Shown here: positions 9,893 to 17,856 of the stretch, in pieces
How positions within the stretch are numbered: position 1 is the first letter of the stretch
How the letters are laid out: each line of letters starts with the position of its first letter
Assembly (NCBI RefSeq): GCF_001297705.1
Contig: NZ_LIRF01000004.1
Location: 310,001 to 374,000, forward strand
Reading direction: 5' to 3'
Length of the DNA: 64,000 bases
Source: Chryseobacterium sp. ERMR1:04
Lineage (GTDB): Bacteria > Bacteroidota > Bacteroidia > Flavobacteriales > Weeksellaceae
The notes under the pieces: generated by a model
Databases searched by the model: none
What the model was told of the DNA's origin: nothing
Seen by the model: the letters and a program-made list of their open reading frames with translations, nothing else
Position numbers and translations under genes: made by a program

Positions 9893-10284
9893 GTTGAAAT
9901 TTTAATTGGTTTTGACTCAGCAAATGTATCATGAATATGACAAAGTCCACACTCCAAATGTTAAAAAACGTTAATAAAACCTTAATTATATCATAATAAC
10001 CCTTGTAAGTCCCTATTAATAGGCTTTTTAGAGTAGGTTGTTAAAAAGTGTTAAAAAATAGGGTTAAAAGTTAACATAATTAACTAATCTAAGCATAATT
10101 TAAAAAATTGAATTTTAAAAATTACTGAAAATCAATATTTTAACATTTTTACTGAAAATTTAAGAAAAATTAAAAAAGTAATCAGAAATCCTCATTGTGC
10201 TTAGGCTTTAGTGAGGAAGTAGATTTATTCCATTTAAAAAATACCATAATAATTAATTTCAACCAGCAGAATAGATTCATACTA
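9893..10284. other. AT-rich non-coding stretch upstream of the RlpA-like gene
   Basis: I see no credible gene. On the minus strand TACATTTG (complement of 9921-9928) is a plausible -7 box for the RlpA-like gene. The rest is low-complexity AT-rich sequence with several GTTAAAA-type words near 10030-10075 that may be regulatory. The right end leads into the candidate small RNA at 10299. Confidence 0.5.
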
Positions 10285-10292
10285 TATATTTG
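10285..10292 (+). promoter_or_regulatory. Orphan -7 box on the plus strand
   Basis: TATATTTG fits TAnnTTTG exactly, yet no plus-strand gene follows before the hairpin at 10363. No clear -33 TTG lies about 19 bp upstream. It is the proposed promoter of the candidate small RNA at 10299. Confidence 0.35.
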
Positions 10293-10298
10293 CAGGAA

Positions 10299-10392
10299 AA
10301 GCTTACTTAGAATAATCATTATTTAATTTAAGTAGCTATGACACATTTTTTTAAAAATAAAAAAAACCAATGAGAAATCTCATTGGTTTTAT
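10299..10392 (+). ncRNA. Candidate small RNA, about 95 nt
   Basis: Downstream of the orphan -7 box the sequence can fold twice. First, a stem of nine base pairs with one bulge pairs AGC (10300-10302) plus TACTTA (10304-10309) with TAAGTAGCT (10329-10337). Then a terminator hairpin follows at 10363-10392. There is no start codon with a credible reading frame. The hairpin alone can be explained as the terminator of the minus-strand operon ending at 10413, so the RNA itself is inference. Confidence 0.3.
10363..10392. terminator. Terminator of the secreted-protein pair
   Basis: Arms AAAACCAATGAGA and TCTCATTGGTTTT (10363-10390) form a near-perfect hairpin with A- and T-rich flanks. It lies 21 bp beyond the stop of the gene ending at 10413. 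It could also end the candidate plus-strand RNA. Confidence 0.85.
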
Positions 10393-10412
10393 ATTTAGAA
10401 TGTAGGTATACT

Positions 10413-11156
10413 TTATTTAGTATATTCTACAACATAGTCATAAACTCCGGCAGGATAAACTACAGACATACTTGGAGAACCTGTAATAAGGTTACCATTA
10501 GTAATATCATAAGAATAAACTCCGTTTGCAAAAACACTTCCTGTCCCTGCTTTAAAAACAGTTACTCTATAGATACTAGCTGTTCCACTAGCAGGAACTG
10601 TAATAGCAGCTGGCGAGTAAGTTGTAGGAGCTGTAGAAGTTCCACTTACTGTAAATGTTCCTTTTTTAGCATACACCTGACCACCATTTACTAAAGTATT
10701 AGTAGATGTTTCAGCAGTTGTTACATTGAATTTCGGATTTCCACCTACTGGTTGCCAAGTTCCAGATGTTACATTACCATTTGCAGCACCGTTAGGGTTA
10801 GAAAAATAATACCATCCTCTAACTAAACCTGTTGTTTGAGTTGTTAATGCTGGATCAGCAGTAGAACCTGTTCCTGTATTATATACTAACATTCCATCAA
10901 AGTAAGAAGGGAAAGTAATACCATCTGCAGCAGTTGTATCAAATCTATACAATGCCAAATTTGTATCAGGGAAAACCAAACCTTTTCCTATGCTATTTGA
11001 TGAAGAAGCAGAAGTATCAAAATTTGTACTTGCGTCTAAAAATGCATTGGAATTAGCTATATTATTCGCTACTAACTGATTAGAGTTAACTTGTGCAGAA
11101 ATTTTTGCTAAAGATACAGAAGCAAAAAGGACTATATAAAGACTAAATTTTTTCAT
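10413..11156 (-). CDS. Secreted protein of unknown function (second gene of a pair)
   Basis: The 247-residue protein has a clear signal peptide (MKKFSLYIVLFASVSLAKISAQ). The mature part is rich in Thr, Ser, Gly and Ala. It contains segments of the type FPSYFDGMLVYNTGTG and GTWQPVGG, which recur in Chryseobacterium extracellular proteins resembling phage tail-fibre regions. No catalytic motif and no T9SS tail is visible. It starts 15 bp after the upstream partner and the two are surely co-transcribed. The function is unknown; a surface-structure or adhesin role is a guess from composition only. Confidence 0.8.
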   Translation of the reverse strand: MKKFSLYIVLFASVSLAKISAQVNSNQLVANNIANSNAFLDASTNFDTSASSSNSIGKGLVFPDTNLALYRFDTTAADGITFPSYFDGMLVYNTGTGSTADPALTTQTTGLVRGWYYFSNPNGAANGNVTSGTWQPVGGNPKFNVTTAETSTNTLVNGGQVYAKKGTFTVSGTSTAPTTYSPAAITVPASGTASIYRVTVFKAGTGSVFANGVYSYDITNGNLITGSPSMSVVYPAGVYDYVVEYTK

Positions 11157-11171
11157 TATTATTTATGTTTT

Positions 11172-11831
11172 TTAATTAAAAGAAATAGCTACCCATGCAG
11201 TACCATCACTAACAAAAGCTTTAGCTCTATTCTGTGCCAAAGTTCCAACTAATAAAGTAGGAGCTCCTCCAACAGATTGAACAACAACCGCTCCGGTACC
11301 TGTATTATTATTAGCCACATAAACTAATCTTCCAGTATTAGCAGTAGGATTAGGTAATTCTATAGTCATTGCTCCTCCTGCTTTAGTAATAATAAAAAAG
11401 TCTGTAGCTGTAGCTGTATAAGTAGCAGTTGTTGTTAAAATACTAACACTACCTCTAGTACCTTCATACCTCTGAGGAGTAGCAGCACCTCCACCACCAA
11501 CAGCCACCCAAACATTGTTTGGAGCATCATAATAATAGAATCCTGTTGCAATTACATTTGCTGTTTTACCAGCTGCAGTACCGTCTAGGGTATTTACGAA
11601 TGTAAGTGCTCCATTTTGAGTTGCAGTATATGCAGCATCTTTAGCTGCTAACTGAGCTCTTGTCAAACGAGGGACTAAAAGCGCATCAGGTCTTGTATTA
11701 TCAGTAGTTGTAGCAACTACATCTAAAGTAGCGGCAGGTGTGGTTGTGTTTATACCCACACGCCCCTGTTGAGCTTTAGTAAGCGCTGTCATGCTAGCAA
11801 GAACAAACGCTGTTAATAAAATTTTTTTCAT
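11172..11831 (-). CDS. Secreted protein of unknown function (first gene of a pair)
   Basis: This is a 219-residue protein with a signal peptide (MKKILLTAFVLASMTALTKAQ). The mature N terminus GRVGINTTTPAATLDVV, then LLVPRLTRAQLAAKD and NGALTFVNT, is a module common in Flavobacteriia secreted proteins and similar to tail-fibre head regions. The C-terminal half is Thr/Ala/Gly-rich and ends in GTAWVAISFN. There is no enzyme motif. It lies directly upstream of a second secreted protein of similar composition. A good promoter lies about 200 bp upstream, so the mRNA should have a long leader. Confidence 0.8.
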   Translation of the reverse strand: MKKILLTAFVLASMTALTKAQQGRVGINTTTPAATLDVVATTTDNTRPDALLVPRLTRAQLAAKDAAYTATQNGALTFVNTLDGTAAGKTANVIATGFYYYDAPNNVWVAVGGGGAATPQRYEGTRGSVSILTTTATYTATATDFFIITKAGGAMTIELPNPTANTGRLVYVANNNTGTGAVVVQSVGGAPTLLVGTLAQNRAKAFVSDGTAWVAISFN

Positions 11832-12242
11832 AAGTTTTTAAAGATTTTAAATTACATTTTTCATCAATGATATTTTCAAAAGGGACAACTTATCCCAACT
11901 TGCTCTTTATTTAAATTCAAAATAAAATAACCTATAAGGAGAACACTCTCAAAATTATTTTTTGTTTCGATTTAATTTTAAATACCTAACGTTCAATAAA
12001 TAGCATTATAAAAATCTATTCATGTTGCAAAGTTAGTACTTTATTATTTAATTGCAATATTTTTGTATAAGGAGTTTTTTCTAATCAACAATAATAAAAT
12101 TTAATCAATTGATAAACAACAACTTAAACACTTTGTTAAAACTGAATAAAATATGTTAAATTTTATTAATGCTCTAAAATAATAAATTATTTAAATAGAA
12201 TAGGTTAAATGTATTAAAAAAATCACTAATAAATGATATATT
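11832..12242. other. Non-coding region: long leader and promoter of the secreted-protein pair
   Basis: No gene is seen. On the minus strand it holds the promoter at 12028-12057 and about 190 bases of predicted leader. The leader has one small hairpin (GGGA / TCCC, 11882-11896). The part from 12060 to 12242 is very AT-rich, and I see nothing definite there. Confidence 0.5.
12028..12057 (-). promoter_or_regulatory. Predicted promoter of the secreted-protein pair
   Basis: On the minus strand a TTG (complement of 12055-12057) is followed after exactly 19 bases by TAACTTTG (complement of 12028-12035). This matches the Bacteroidota layout of -33 TTG and -7 TAnnTTTG and is one of the best promoter matches in the window. 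Confidence 0.65.
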
Positions 12243-13544
12243 TTAGATTAATTCTCCATATAAATCAAATTCTTCTGCGGATGTGATTTTTACCTCTGCA
12301 AATTCTCCAATAGAAACGTAAGTATTTTCTGCAGAAACTAAAACTGTATTATCTACATCGGGAGAATCATATTCTGTTCTACCTATAAAATAATTTCCTT
12401 CTTTTCTATCAAATACACATTTGAAAACCTTCCCAATTTTTTCTTGGTTCTTTTCCCAAGAAATTTGAGACTGTAATTCCATGATTTCTTCTACCCTAGC
12501 TTCTTTTACTTCTTGAGGAATATCATCTTCTAATACATAAGCTGTGGTATTTTCTTCATGAGAATAAGTAAAACAACCTAGTCTGTCAAATTTTTGTTCT
12601 CTTACCCATTCTTTCAACTCCTGAAATCTTTCTTCAGTTTCCCCAGGATAACCAACGATTAAAGTAGTTCTAATGGCCATATCCGGAACTTTTACTCTGA
12701 ACTTAGCAAGAAGTGCATCCGTCTTTTCATGAGTAGTCCCTCTTTTCATTGATTTCAATAAATCTGAATTGATGTGCTGTAGCGGAATGTCTATATAATT
12801 ACATACTTTAGGTTCTTCTCTAATAATATCTAACACATCTTCAGGAAAACCACTTGGGAAAGCGTAATGAAGACGAATCCATTCTACCCCTTCGACTTTT
12901 ACCAATTCTTTTAATAAATCACCAAGTGCTCGTTTTTTATAGATGTCTAACCCATAGTAGGTAAGATCCTGAGCAATTAAGATTAATTCTTTGGTCCCTT
13001 TTTTTGCTAGTTTTTGAGCTTCAGAAACTAATTTCTCAATAGGAGTAGAAATGTGAGCACCACGCATCAAAGGGATGGCACAAAAAGAACATGGTCTGTC
13101 GCAACCTTCAGATATTTTTAAATAAGCATAATGTCTAGGAGTAGTTGTTAATCTCTCTCCCACTAATTCATGCTTATAATCTGCCCCTAAATGCTTTAAT
13201 AAAATGGGTAAATCTCTTGTTCCGAAATACTGATCAACATCGGGAATTTCCCTAATCAAATCCGGTTTATATCTTTCAGAAAGGCATCCTGTTACAAAAA
13301 CTTTTTCTACCTCTCCTCTATTTTTAGCTTCTACATACTCAAGAATTGTATTAATAGATTCTTCTTTAGCATTATCAATGAATCCACAAGTATTGATTAC
13401 GACAATATCTCCACGGTCTTCATGTACTACTTCTTTCCCATTAGCTTTCAGCTGGCTCATCAACACTTCAGAGTCATATACATTCTTTGAGCAGCCAAGA
13501 GTGACAATGTTAATTTTCTTTTTACCTATGGATTTTGTACGCAT
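12243..13544 (-). CDS. rimO: Ribosomal protein S12 methylthiotransferase RimO
   Basis: RimO is a radical-SAM enzyme that adds a methylthio group to an aspartate of ribosomal protein S12. The 433-residue protein has the N-terminal MTTase domain with cluster-binding cysteines (VTLGCSKNVYDSE, NTCGF, TGCL). The radical-SAM CxxxCxxC site is in GCDRPCSFCAIP near residue 150, and a TRAM domain occupies roughly the last 65 residues. The YLKISEGCDRPCSFC context and length favour RimO over MiaB. It is a single gene and forms one conserved border of the polysaccharide locus. Confidence 0.95.
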   Translation of the reverse strand: MRTKSIGKKKINIVTLGCSKNVYDSEVLMSQLKANGKEVVHEDRGDIVVINTCGFIDNAKEESINTILEYVEAKNRGEVEKVFVTGCLSERYKPDLIREIPDVDQYFGTRDLPILLKHLGADYKHELVGERLTTTPRHYAYLKISEGCDRPCSFCAIPLMRGAHISTPIEKLVSEAQKLAKKGTKELILIAQDLTYYGLDIYKKRALGDLLKELVKVEGVEWIRLHYAFPSGFPEDVLDIIREEPKVCNYIDIPLQHINSDLLKSMKRGTTHEKTDALLAKFRVKVPDMAIRTTLIVGYPGETEERFQELKEWVREQKFDRLGCFTYSHEENTTAYVLEDDIPQEVKEARVEEIMELQSQISWEKNQEKIGKVFKCVFDRKEGNYFIGRTEYDSPDVDNTVLVSAENTYVSIGEFAEVKITSAEEFDLYGELI

Positions 13545-13563
13545 CTTTTTGATTTTGAGTCTG

Positions 13564-13571
13564 CAAAGATA
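13564..13571 (-). promoter_or_regulatory. Predicted -7 box of rimO
   Basis: TATCTTTG on the minus strand fits TAnnTTTG, 19 bp upstream of the rimO ATG. The -33 element is weak. Confidence 0.45.
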
Positions 13572-13638
13572 CGAAATATTGAAGAGTATGGATTAAAAAA
13601 AGAAAACCACTTTAATAAATTGGTTTTCAATATGCTAA

Positions 13639-14184
13639 TTAAAAGTTATTATCTTTAAAGCTGGGCGAATTTTTATCTTTATCTGAAAGAATCATATCAG
13701 TGGGATTAACTTTCCAATCGATATTAAGTTCAGAATCATCAAATTTCACACTTCCTTCGGATTCTTTATTGTAAAAGTTATCACATTTATATGCAAATAC
13801 CGCAGTCTCACTTAAAACTGAAAAACCATGGCCAAATCCTCTCGGTACATATAATTGAAGTTTATTTTCTTCAGTAAGTTCAATTCCGAACCATTGTCCA
13901 AATGATGGAGAATCCTCCCTCAGATCTACTGCAACATCCCAAACTTTACCTTCTAAACATGAAACAAGTTTAGCCTGAGCATGTTCTCCTTTTTGTAAAT
14001 GTAAACCTCGTAAAACTCCGTAAGAAGACTTCGATATATTATCCTGAACAAAGTGCCCGTTCATTCCTGTTAATTCTTCGAATTTTTTTTCATTAAATTT
14101 TTCAAAAAAATACCCTCTATCATCCTCGAAAATAGTTGGTTCTATGATATAGCAGTCTTTTAAAGGAGTTTCTTTAATTTTCAT
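13639..14184 (-). CDS. rfbC: dTDP-4-dehydrorhamnose 3,5-epimerase
   Basis: RfbC/RmlC converts dTDP-4-keto-6-deoxyglucose to dTDP-4-keto-L-rhamnose in L-rhamnose synthesis. The 181-residue cupin has the family hallmarks: FEDDRGYFFE near the N terminus, GVLRGLHLQKG (catalytic His), WDVAVDLR, PRGFGHGFSVLSE and a Tyr in FAYKCDNFYN. It is the last gene of the polysaccharide locus. RmlA, RmlB and RmlD are not in the window, so they must be elsewhere if L-rhamnose is made. A variant epimerase for another dTDP-sugar is possible but less likely. Confidence 0.93.
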   Translation of the reverse strand: MKIKETPLKDCYIIEPTIFEDDRGYFFEKFNEKKFEELTGMNGHFVQDNISKSSYGVLRGLHLQKGEHAQAKLVSCLEGKVWDVAVDLREDSPSFGQWFGIELTEENKLQLYVPRGFGHGFSVLSETAVFAYKCDNFYNKESEGSVKFDDSELNIDWKVNPTDMILSDKDKNSPSFKDNNF

Positions 14185-14204
14185 AATTTATTTCTTTTTT
14201 ACTT

Positions 14205-15167
14205 TTACAAGTTATATTCTTTTTTTAAGCTCCATTTTAGTCCTAAATAGATTCCTCCAATGGGAATAAATATTATAGGAAGAATGCTCCAAATTGGAAG
14301 CTGCGAATTTATTAAAAATATATTAACCAATATTTGAAAAAATGTATATACGCAACTTATCACTAAATGAGATACTTTCTTTTCGTTCGCAAATAATTGA
14401 TATAAGTGTCTTCTGTGTGCCTCAAAAATATTTTCTTTTAGCATTAATCTCTCAATGATAGTCAATACTACTTCCAATCCATAAATTGATAATAGTAAGA
14501 TATATTTATAATCTTGGGTTTTCATAATCAATAAAGTAATAAGACCAATAACCCAAAACCCTATTCCTATACTCCCTACATCTCCTGCAAAACATTTTGC
14601 TTTTTTTCTGAAATTAAAGAACAAAAATACCACACAAGCAAGAATAGGATAGATAATAAAATTACTATCTGTAAAGGAAATTATTTCTTTATTAATATAA
14701 AGCAATGATGCCAAAGTAGCCAAACTGTAAAGCCCCGTCATACCATTGATACCATCCATAAAATTATAAGCATTCAATGTTCCAATAATTAGGATAAATA
14801 ATATGGGCCATACCCAATAAGGCATTACAGTAAAAGCACCTGTAAAATATAATAATAACATGACAGAAACCAGATGAATAGACAGCCTTATCCTGCTTGA
14901 CAACGTTTTAATATCATCGATAAAGCTGATGGTACAAATTGCTAATAATCCTAATCCAAAAGACCAATAATTGTCACTAACCTCGTGAAAATTAAACAAG
15001 CAAAAAACAACAAAGGCAATCGGAAAAATAATTCCGCCACCACGAAGCGTAATTTGAGTGTGTGCACTTCGATGATTGGGTTTGTCTATAATATTATATT
15101 TATCTGCAATCTTGAAGTACCCTAATATTGAGATAAATAATATTATTGTGGCATAAATATATTCCAT
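14205..15167 (-). CDS. Initiating glycosyl-1-phosphate transferase, WecA/WbpL family
   Basis: This is a polytopic membrane protein of 320 residues in the MraY/WecA superfamily (about 10 transmembrane helices). It should transfer a sugar-1-phosphate from a UDP-sugar to undecaprenyl phosphate on the cytoplasmic face, starting repeat-unit assembly. Conserved motifs are HRSAHTQITLRGGGI near residue 32, the acidic FIDDIKTL and NFMDGINGMTG, and the C-terminal EAHRRHLYQLF. It overlaps the neighbouring epimerase gene by one base. Such epimerase/WbpL pairs usually work on UDP-D-QuiNAc or UDP-D-FucNAc, so that donor is likely but unproven. Confidence 0.9.
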   Translation of the reverse strand: MEYIYATIILFISILGYFKIADKYNIIDKPNHRSAHTQITLRGGGIIFPIAFVVFCLFNFHEVSDNYWSFGLGLLAICTISFIDDIKTLSSRIRLSIHLVSVMLLLYFTGAFTVMPYWVWPILFILIIGTLNAYNFMDGINGMTGLYSLATLASLLYINKEIISFTDSNFIIYPILACVVFLFFNFRKKAKCFAGDVGSIGIGFWVIGLITLLIMKTQDYKYILLLSIYGLEVVLTIIERLMLKENIFEAHRRHLYQLFANEKKVSHLVISCVYTFFQILVNIFLINSQLPIWSILPIIFIPIGGIYLGLKWSLKKEYNL

Positions 15168-16060
15168 TATTTTTTGAAGCTTTTGATCGTTTTTATTAAA
15201 CCTCCTTTAGCTGTTAAAGGCAGTTTATCTATTTCCAAAGCATTTTTAATTTTGTTATTAGAAACCATATAACTTTCAGTTAGTTTTTTCAATCTCTCAG
15301 AATTCAATGGTAATTTAATGATATCTCCGATTCTAGCAACAAAAGAAATTAAATTGGCAGAAACTTTCCATAATTTAGCTTTTTTTCCGGAAGCTTCACT
15401 TATAATTTTTATAAGATCGTTTGTTGAGATAAAATCATCATCTGCAAAATTATAAATTCCAGATGCTATATTCTTATTTTTAAGAATTTGTAATACTAAA
15501 AAATTAAGATTATCTATGCTTAAAAATGAGCGTTTGTTCTCAAATGAAGCCAAAGGCCAAGGAATTCCTTTTTCTACAATTTTATATAAAAGATTTAAAT
15601 TCCCTTTATTTCCTGGACCATGAATCATACATGGGCGAATAATGAACAACCTTTTTCCTTCAGGAAGTTTTTTAGACACTATGTATTCTTCAGCTAGAAA
15701 CTTTGACTTTCCATAAGGAGTTTGAGGATCTGAAAAATGCTCTTCATCCAAAACGTTATCAATTGTATCAGCTGTTGCTTTTACACTACTGAAATATATT
15801 AAATCCGAAATATCTGAGCCTAAAAACTCATCAAAAAGTTTTTTTGTAAGCTCTGTATTTATTTTAAAATATTCTTCATCCGCAGAAGTATTTGCGGTAT
15901 CATGAGCTTTACCTGCAAGATGAATTATTGCATCAGCTTCTTTTGGCAAAACCCATTTATTACGCAAAGAAAGCCCAGAAACCTCCAATCTTTCTTCAAT
16001 AAGGTATTTTGATAAATTTTGGCCGACAAAGCCCGAAATTCCTGTAATTATAATTTTCAT
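15167..16060 (-). CDS. NAD-dependent epimerase/dehydratase (extended SDR, UDP-4-keto-sugar reductase type)
   Basis: The 297-residue protein opens with the Rossmann motif ITGISGFVGQNL. It has the SDR pair Tyr-x-x-x-Lys in TPYGKSKFLAEEY and the substrate-region stretch RPCMIHGPGNKGN. This pattern fits reductases that act on the 4-keto product of a UDP-GlcNAc 4,6-dehydratase, giving UDP-D-QuiNAc or UDP-D-FucNAc. The ATG at 16058-16060 overlaps the upstream deacetylase stop by one base, so I prefer it to the longer frame. It is paired with the WbpL-like transferase that would use its product. The exact stereochemistry is not visible. Confidence 0.85.
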   Translation of the reverse strand: MKIIITGISGFVGQNLSKYLIEERLEVSGLSLRNKWVLPKEADAIIHLAGKAHDTANTSADEEYFKINTELTKKLFDEFLGSDISDLIYFSSVKATADTIDNVLDEEHFSDPQTPYGKSKFLAEEYIVSKKLPEGKRLFIIRPCMIHGPGNKGNLNLLYKIVEKGIPWPLASFENKRSFLSIDNLNFLVLQILKNKNIASGIYNFADDDFISTNDLIKIISEASGKKAKLWKVSANLISFVARIGDIIKLPLNSERLKKLTESYMVSNNKIKNALEIDKLPLTAKGGLIKTIKSFKK

Positions 16061-16899
16061 TATAACTTTATTATTTTTGAATTCTTCCAATCAATTTGTT
16101 TATCAGCCTCTTCAATATCCAAAAAATTAAAATCACTTAAATATCTATTGAATTTTTTAAATGCTCCTTTTATACCCACATATGATTTAAATTTCCTCAT
16201 TGCAGGAAGGCTTTTAATGACAGGTTGCCCCGTATCAAAATCTCGAGGATGGAAATAAGTCATTAAATATTCTGTATCGTTTGTAAACTTCTTAATAAGT
16301 GGATAAGGAAGTAGTCTGAAAAAACCACCTCCAGAAAAAACTATATTTTTATTGAAAACCTGATGAACATTCATAGGAAATTCCTTCAAAATACCCGATT
16401 TGGTTTCAATAATAAAAGGTTCCGATATACCAAATTCCGGCAATCCTCCATAATCATGACTTGCAGGAAAAACAGAAGCATCATATTTAAAGCCTAACTC
16501 GAGAAGCGTTTCAAAACAATGAAGATTTTTAGATGTAATTGAAAAACCAGGTGCACGAAAAGCATTTACTTCTTTTCCAATAATATCTTCTAAAAGTTTT
16601 TTTGCTTTGTTTGTATCTTGTTCGAATTCATTTTGAGTAAATCTAAATGATAATTCATGCTGATATGAGTGACATCCAATATGATGACCATATTGATCAA
16701 TACTTTTGATAACATCGGGGTGTTTTTCTGCCAACCAACCAAGACAAAAAAAAGTTCCTCTTATCTTTCTTCTCTCTAATTCATCTAAGATACGCTGAAC
16801 ACTGTCATATATCCTAACCTCATGCCGATCCCAATTAAAATCATTATCAATAAAATCGCAATTATACCAATCTTCTATATCAAAAGTAAGTAATCTCAT
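16060..16899 (-). CDS. Polysaccharide deacetylase family protein (NodB-like, PuuE/XrtA-associated type)
   Basis: The 279-residue protein has a NodB-fold metal-dependent deacetylase domain. TFDIEDW near residue 5 carries the catalytic and metal Asp residues. IGCHSYQHE holds the two metal His (77 and 81), and FRAPGFS near 115 is the third motif. There is no signal peptide, so it acts in the cytoplasm, probably on a lipid-linked or nucleotide sugar. The gene overlaps both neighbours by 1-4 bp, which binds it tightly to the GNAT and reductase genes. It may remove an N-acetyl group before another acyl group is added, but this is inference from context. Confidence 0.87.
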   Translation of the reverse strand: MRLLTFDIEDWYNCDFIDNDFNWDRHEVRIYDSVQRILDELERRKIRGTFFCLGWLAEKHPDVIKSIDQYGHHIGCHSYQHELSFRFTQNEFEQDTNKAKKLLEDIIGKEVNAFRAPGFSITSKNLHCFETLLELGFKYDASVFPASHDYGGLPEFGISEPFIIETKSGILKEFPMNVHQVFNKNIVFSGGGFFRLLPYPLIKKFTNDTEYLMTYFHPRDFDTGQPVIKSLPAMRKFKSYVGIKGAFKKFNRYLSDFNFLDIEEADKQIDWKNSKIIKL

Positions 16900-17855
16900 A
16901 ATAAATCATAATTAGAAAGGTTTACATCCCAATTGTTTAAGTTGTATAGAATCTCTGGTGTTATTAATTTTGAATTTAAAATTTTTGCCGTAAAATGAAA
17001 AGTTTTAGGCTCTTTACTTTTAGGTATTTTAATTAAACTTAAGGGCTTAAAATGAAGGTTACCTATATATAAAATAATATCAAAATTCTTATTTTCTGAT
17101 TTATGTATATATCGAACAGCTTCATCAAAATTCTTTTTATTAAGTGGATTCACATCAATCAAAAATGCAGTATCAACTCCCTGATGTTTTTTAATCTTAT
17201 AAAAAAATTCAAAGTCTTTTTTTACAATTTTTTTATAATTAGCATCGAACCATTTATATCGATAGCTATTAAATTTTGCTCGATTTTTCTGAATTCTATA
17301 TTCTTTTGTTTCTCGATCTTGTGAAAATAAAGATAGTTTGACTAAAACTGCTGAGAAAATTTTTGATATAAAATTAAAACCTTTTAAATTTTCTTTAATC
17401 CCTCCGATTTTATAGGGAAGTACATAGGTACTCAAATCCCCAATATCTTTTTCTCTAAGACCTTTCGTTAAAAGTGGATATGCATTATCATTAGGAAAAC
17501 CGAATACAAAAGAAAAACCGGATTCTTTTAATAATTTATGTCCCTTTGATAATAAATCGAAAATATTATCAAAATCTCTGTATTCTTTTAAGATCATTGT
17601 ATCAACACTCAAAGCTACTTCTGTCTCAATACCATCTATTAAGTATATAAAAGGAATATAGCTTTGTGACCCAACAATTTTTTCACCATCCATTAATAAT
17701 CCATGCAAAGAATACCCATGATCCGTATTCAAAAATTCATTTTTAAAATCTGATACTGATCTGGTATGCTCAGGAAATACCTGTGAAAAAACATCACAGA
17801 TACTTTGTATTTCTATATCGGAAAGTTCAGTTGTTTTCTTATATATTACTGTCAT
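16896..17855 (-). CDS. GNAT-fold acyltransferase, possibly sugar N-acyltransferase
   Basis: The 319-residue protein has an N-terminal GNAT domain (about 5-150). LLMDGEKIVGSQSYIPF forms the core strands and VDTMILKEYRDFDNIFDLLSKGHKLL the acyl-donor region, followed by FVFGFPNDNAYPLL. The C-terminal half is of unknown fold. Its stop overlaps the deacetylase start by 4 bp, and it lies 1 bp from the ketoacyl synthase gene. The adjoining ACP, ketoacyl synthase and SDR would make an acyl-ACP, so this protein is the obvious candidate to transfer that acyl group to an amino sugar. The substrate assignment is inference. Confidence 0.78.
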   Translation of the reverse strand: MTVIYKKTTELSDIEIQSICDVFSQVFPEHTRSVSDFKNEFLNTDHGYSLHGLLMDGEKIVGSQSYIPFIYLIDGIETEVALSVDTMILKEYRDFDNIFDLLSKGHKLLKESGFSFVFGFPNDNAYPLLTKGLREKDIGDLSTYVLPYKIGGIKENLKGFNFISKIFSAVLVKLSLFSQDRETKEYRIQKNRAKFNSYRYKWFDANYKKIVKKDFEFFYKIKKHQGVDTAFLIDVNPLNKKNFDEAVRYIHKSENKNFDIILYIGNLHFKPLSLIKIPKSKEPKTFHFTAKILNSKLITPEILYNLNNWDVNLSNYDLL

Positions 17856-17856
17856 T

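Noticed and set aside
10383..10694. A Ser/Cys-rich plus-strand reading frame of 103 residues
   Set aside because: It is antisense to the secreted-protein gene, and its composition is the mirror of Thr/Gly-rich codons.
13639..14184. A complete L-rhamnose pathway in the window
   Set aside because: Only the rfbC step is present; no rmlA, rmlB or rmlD was found.
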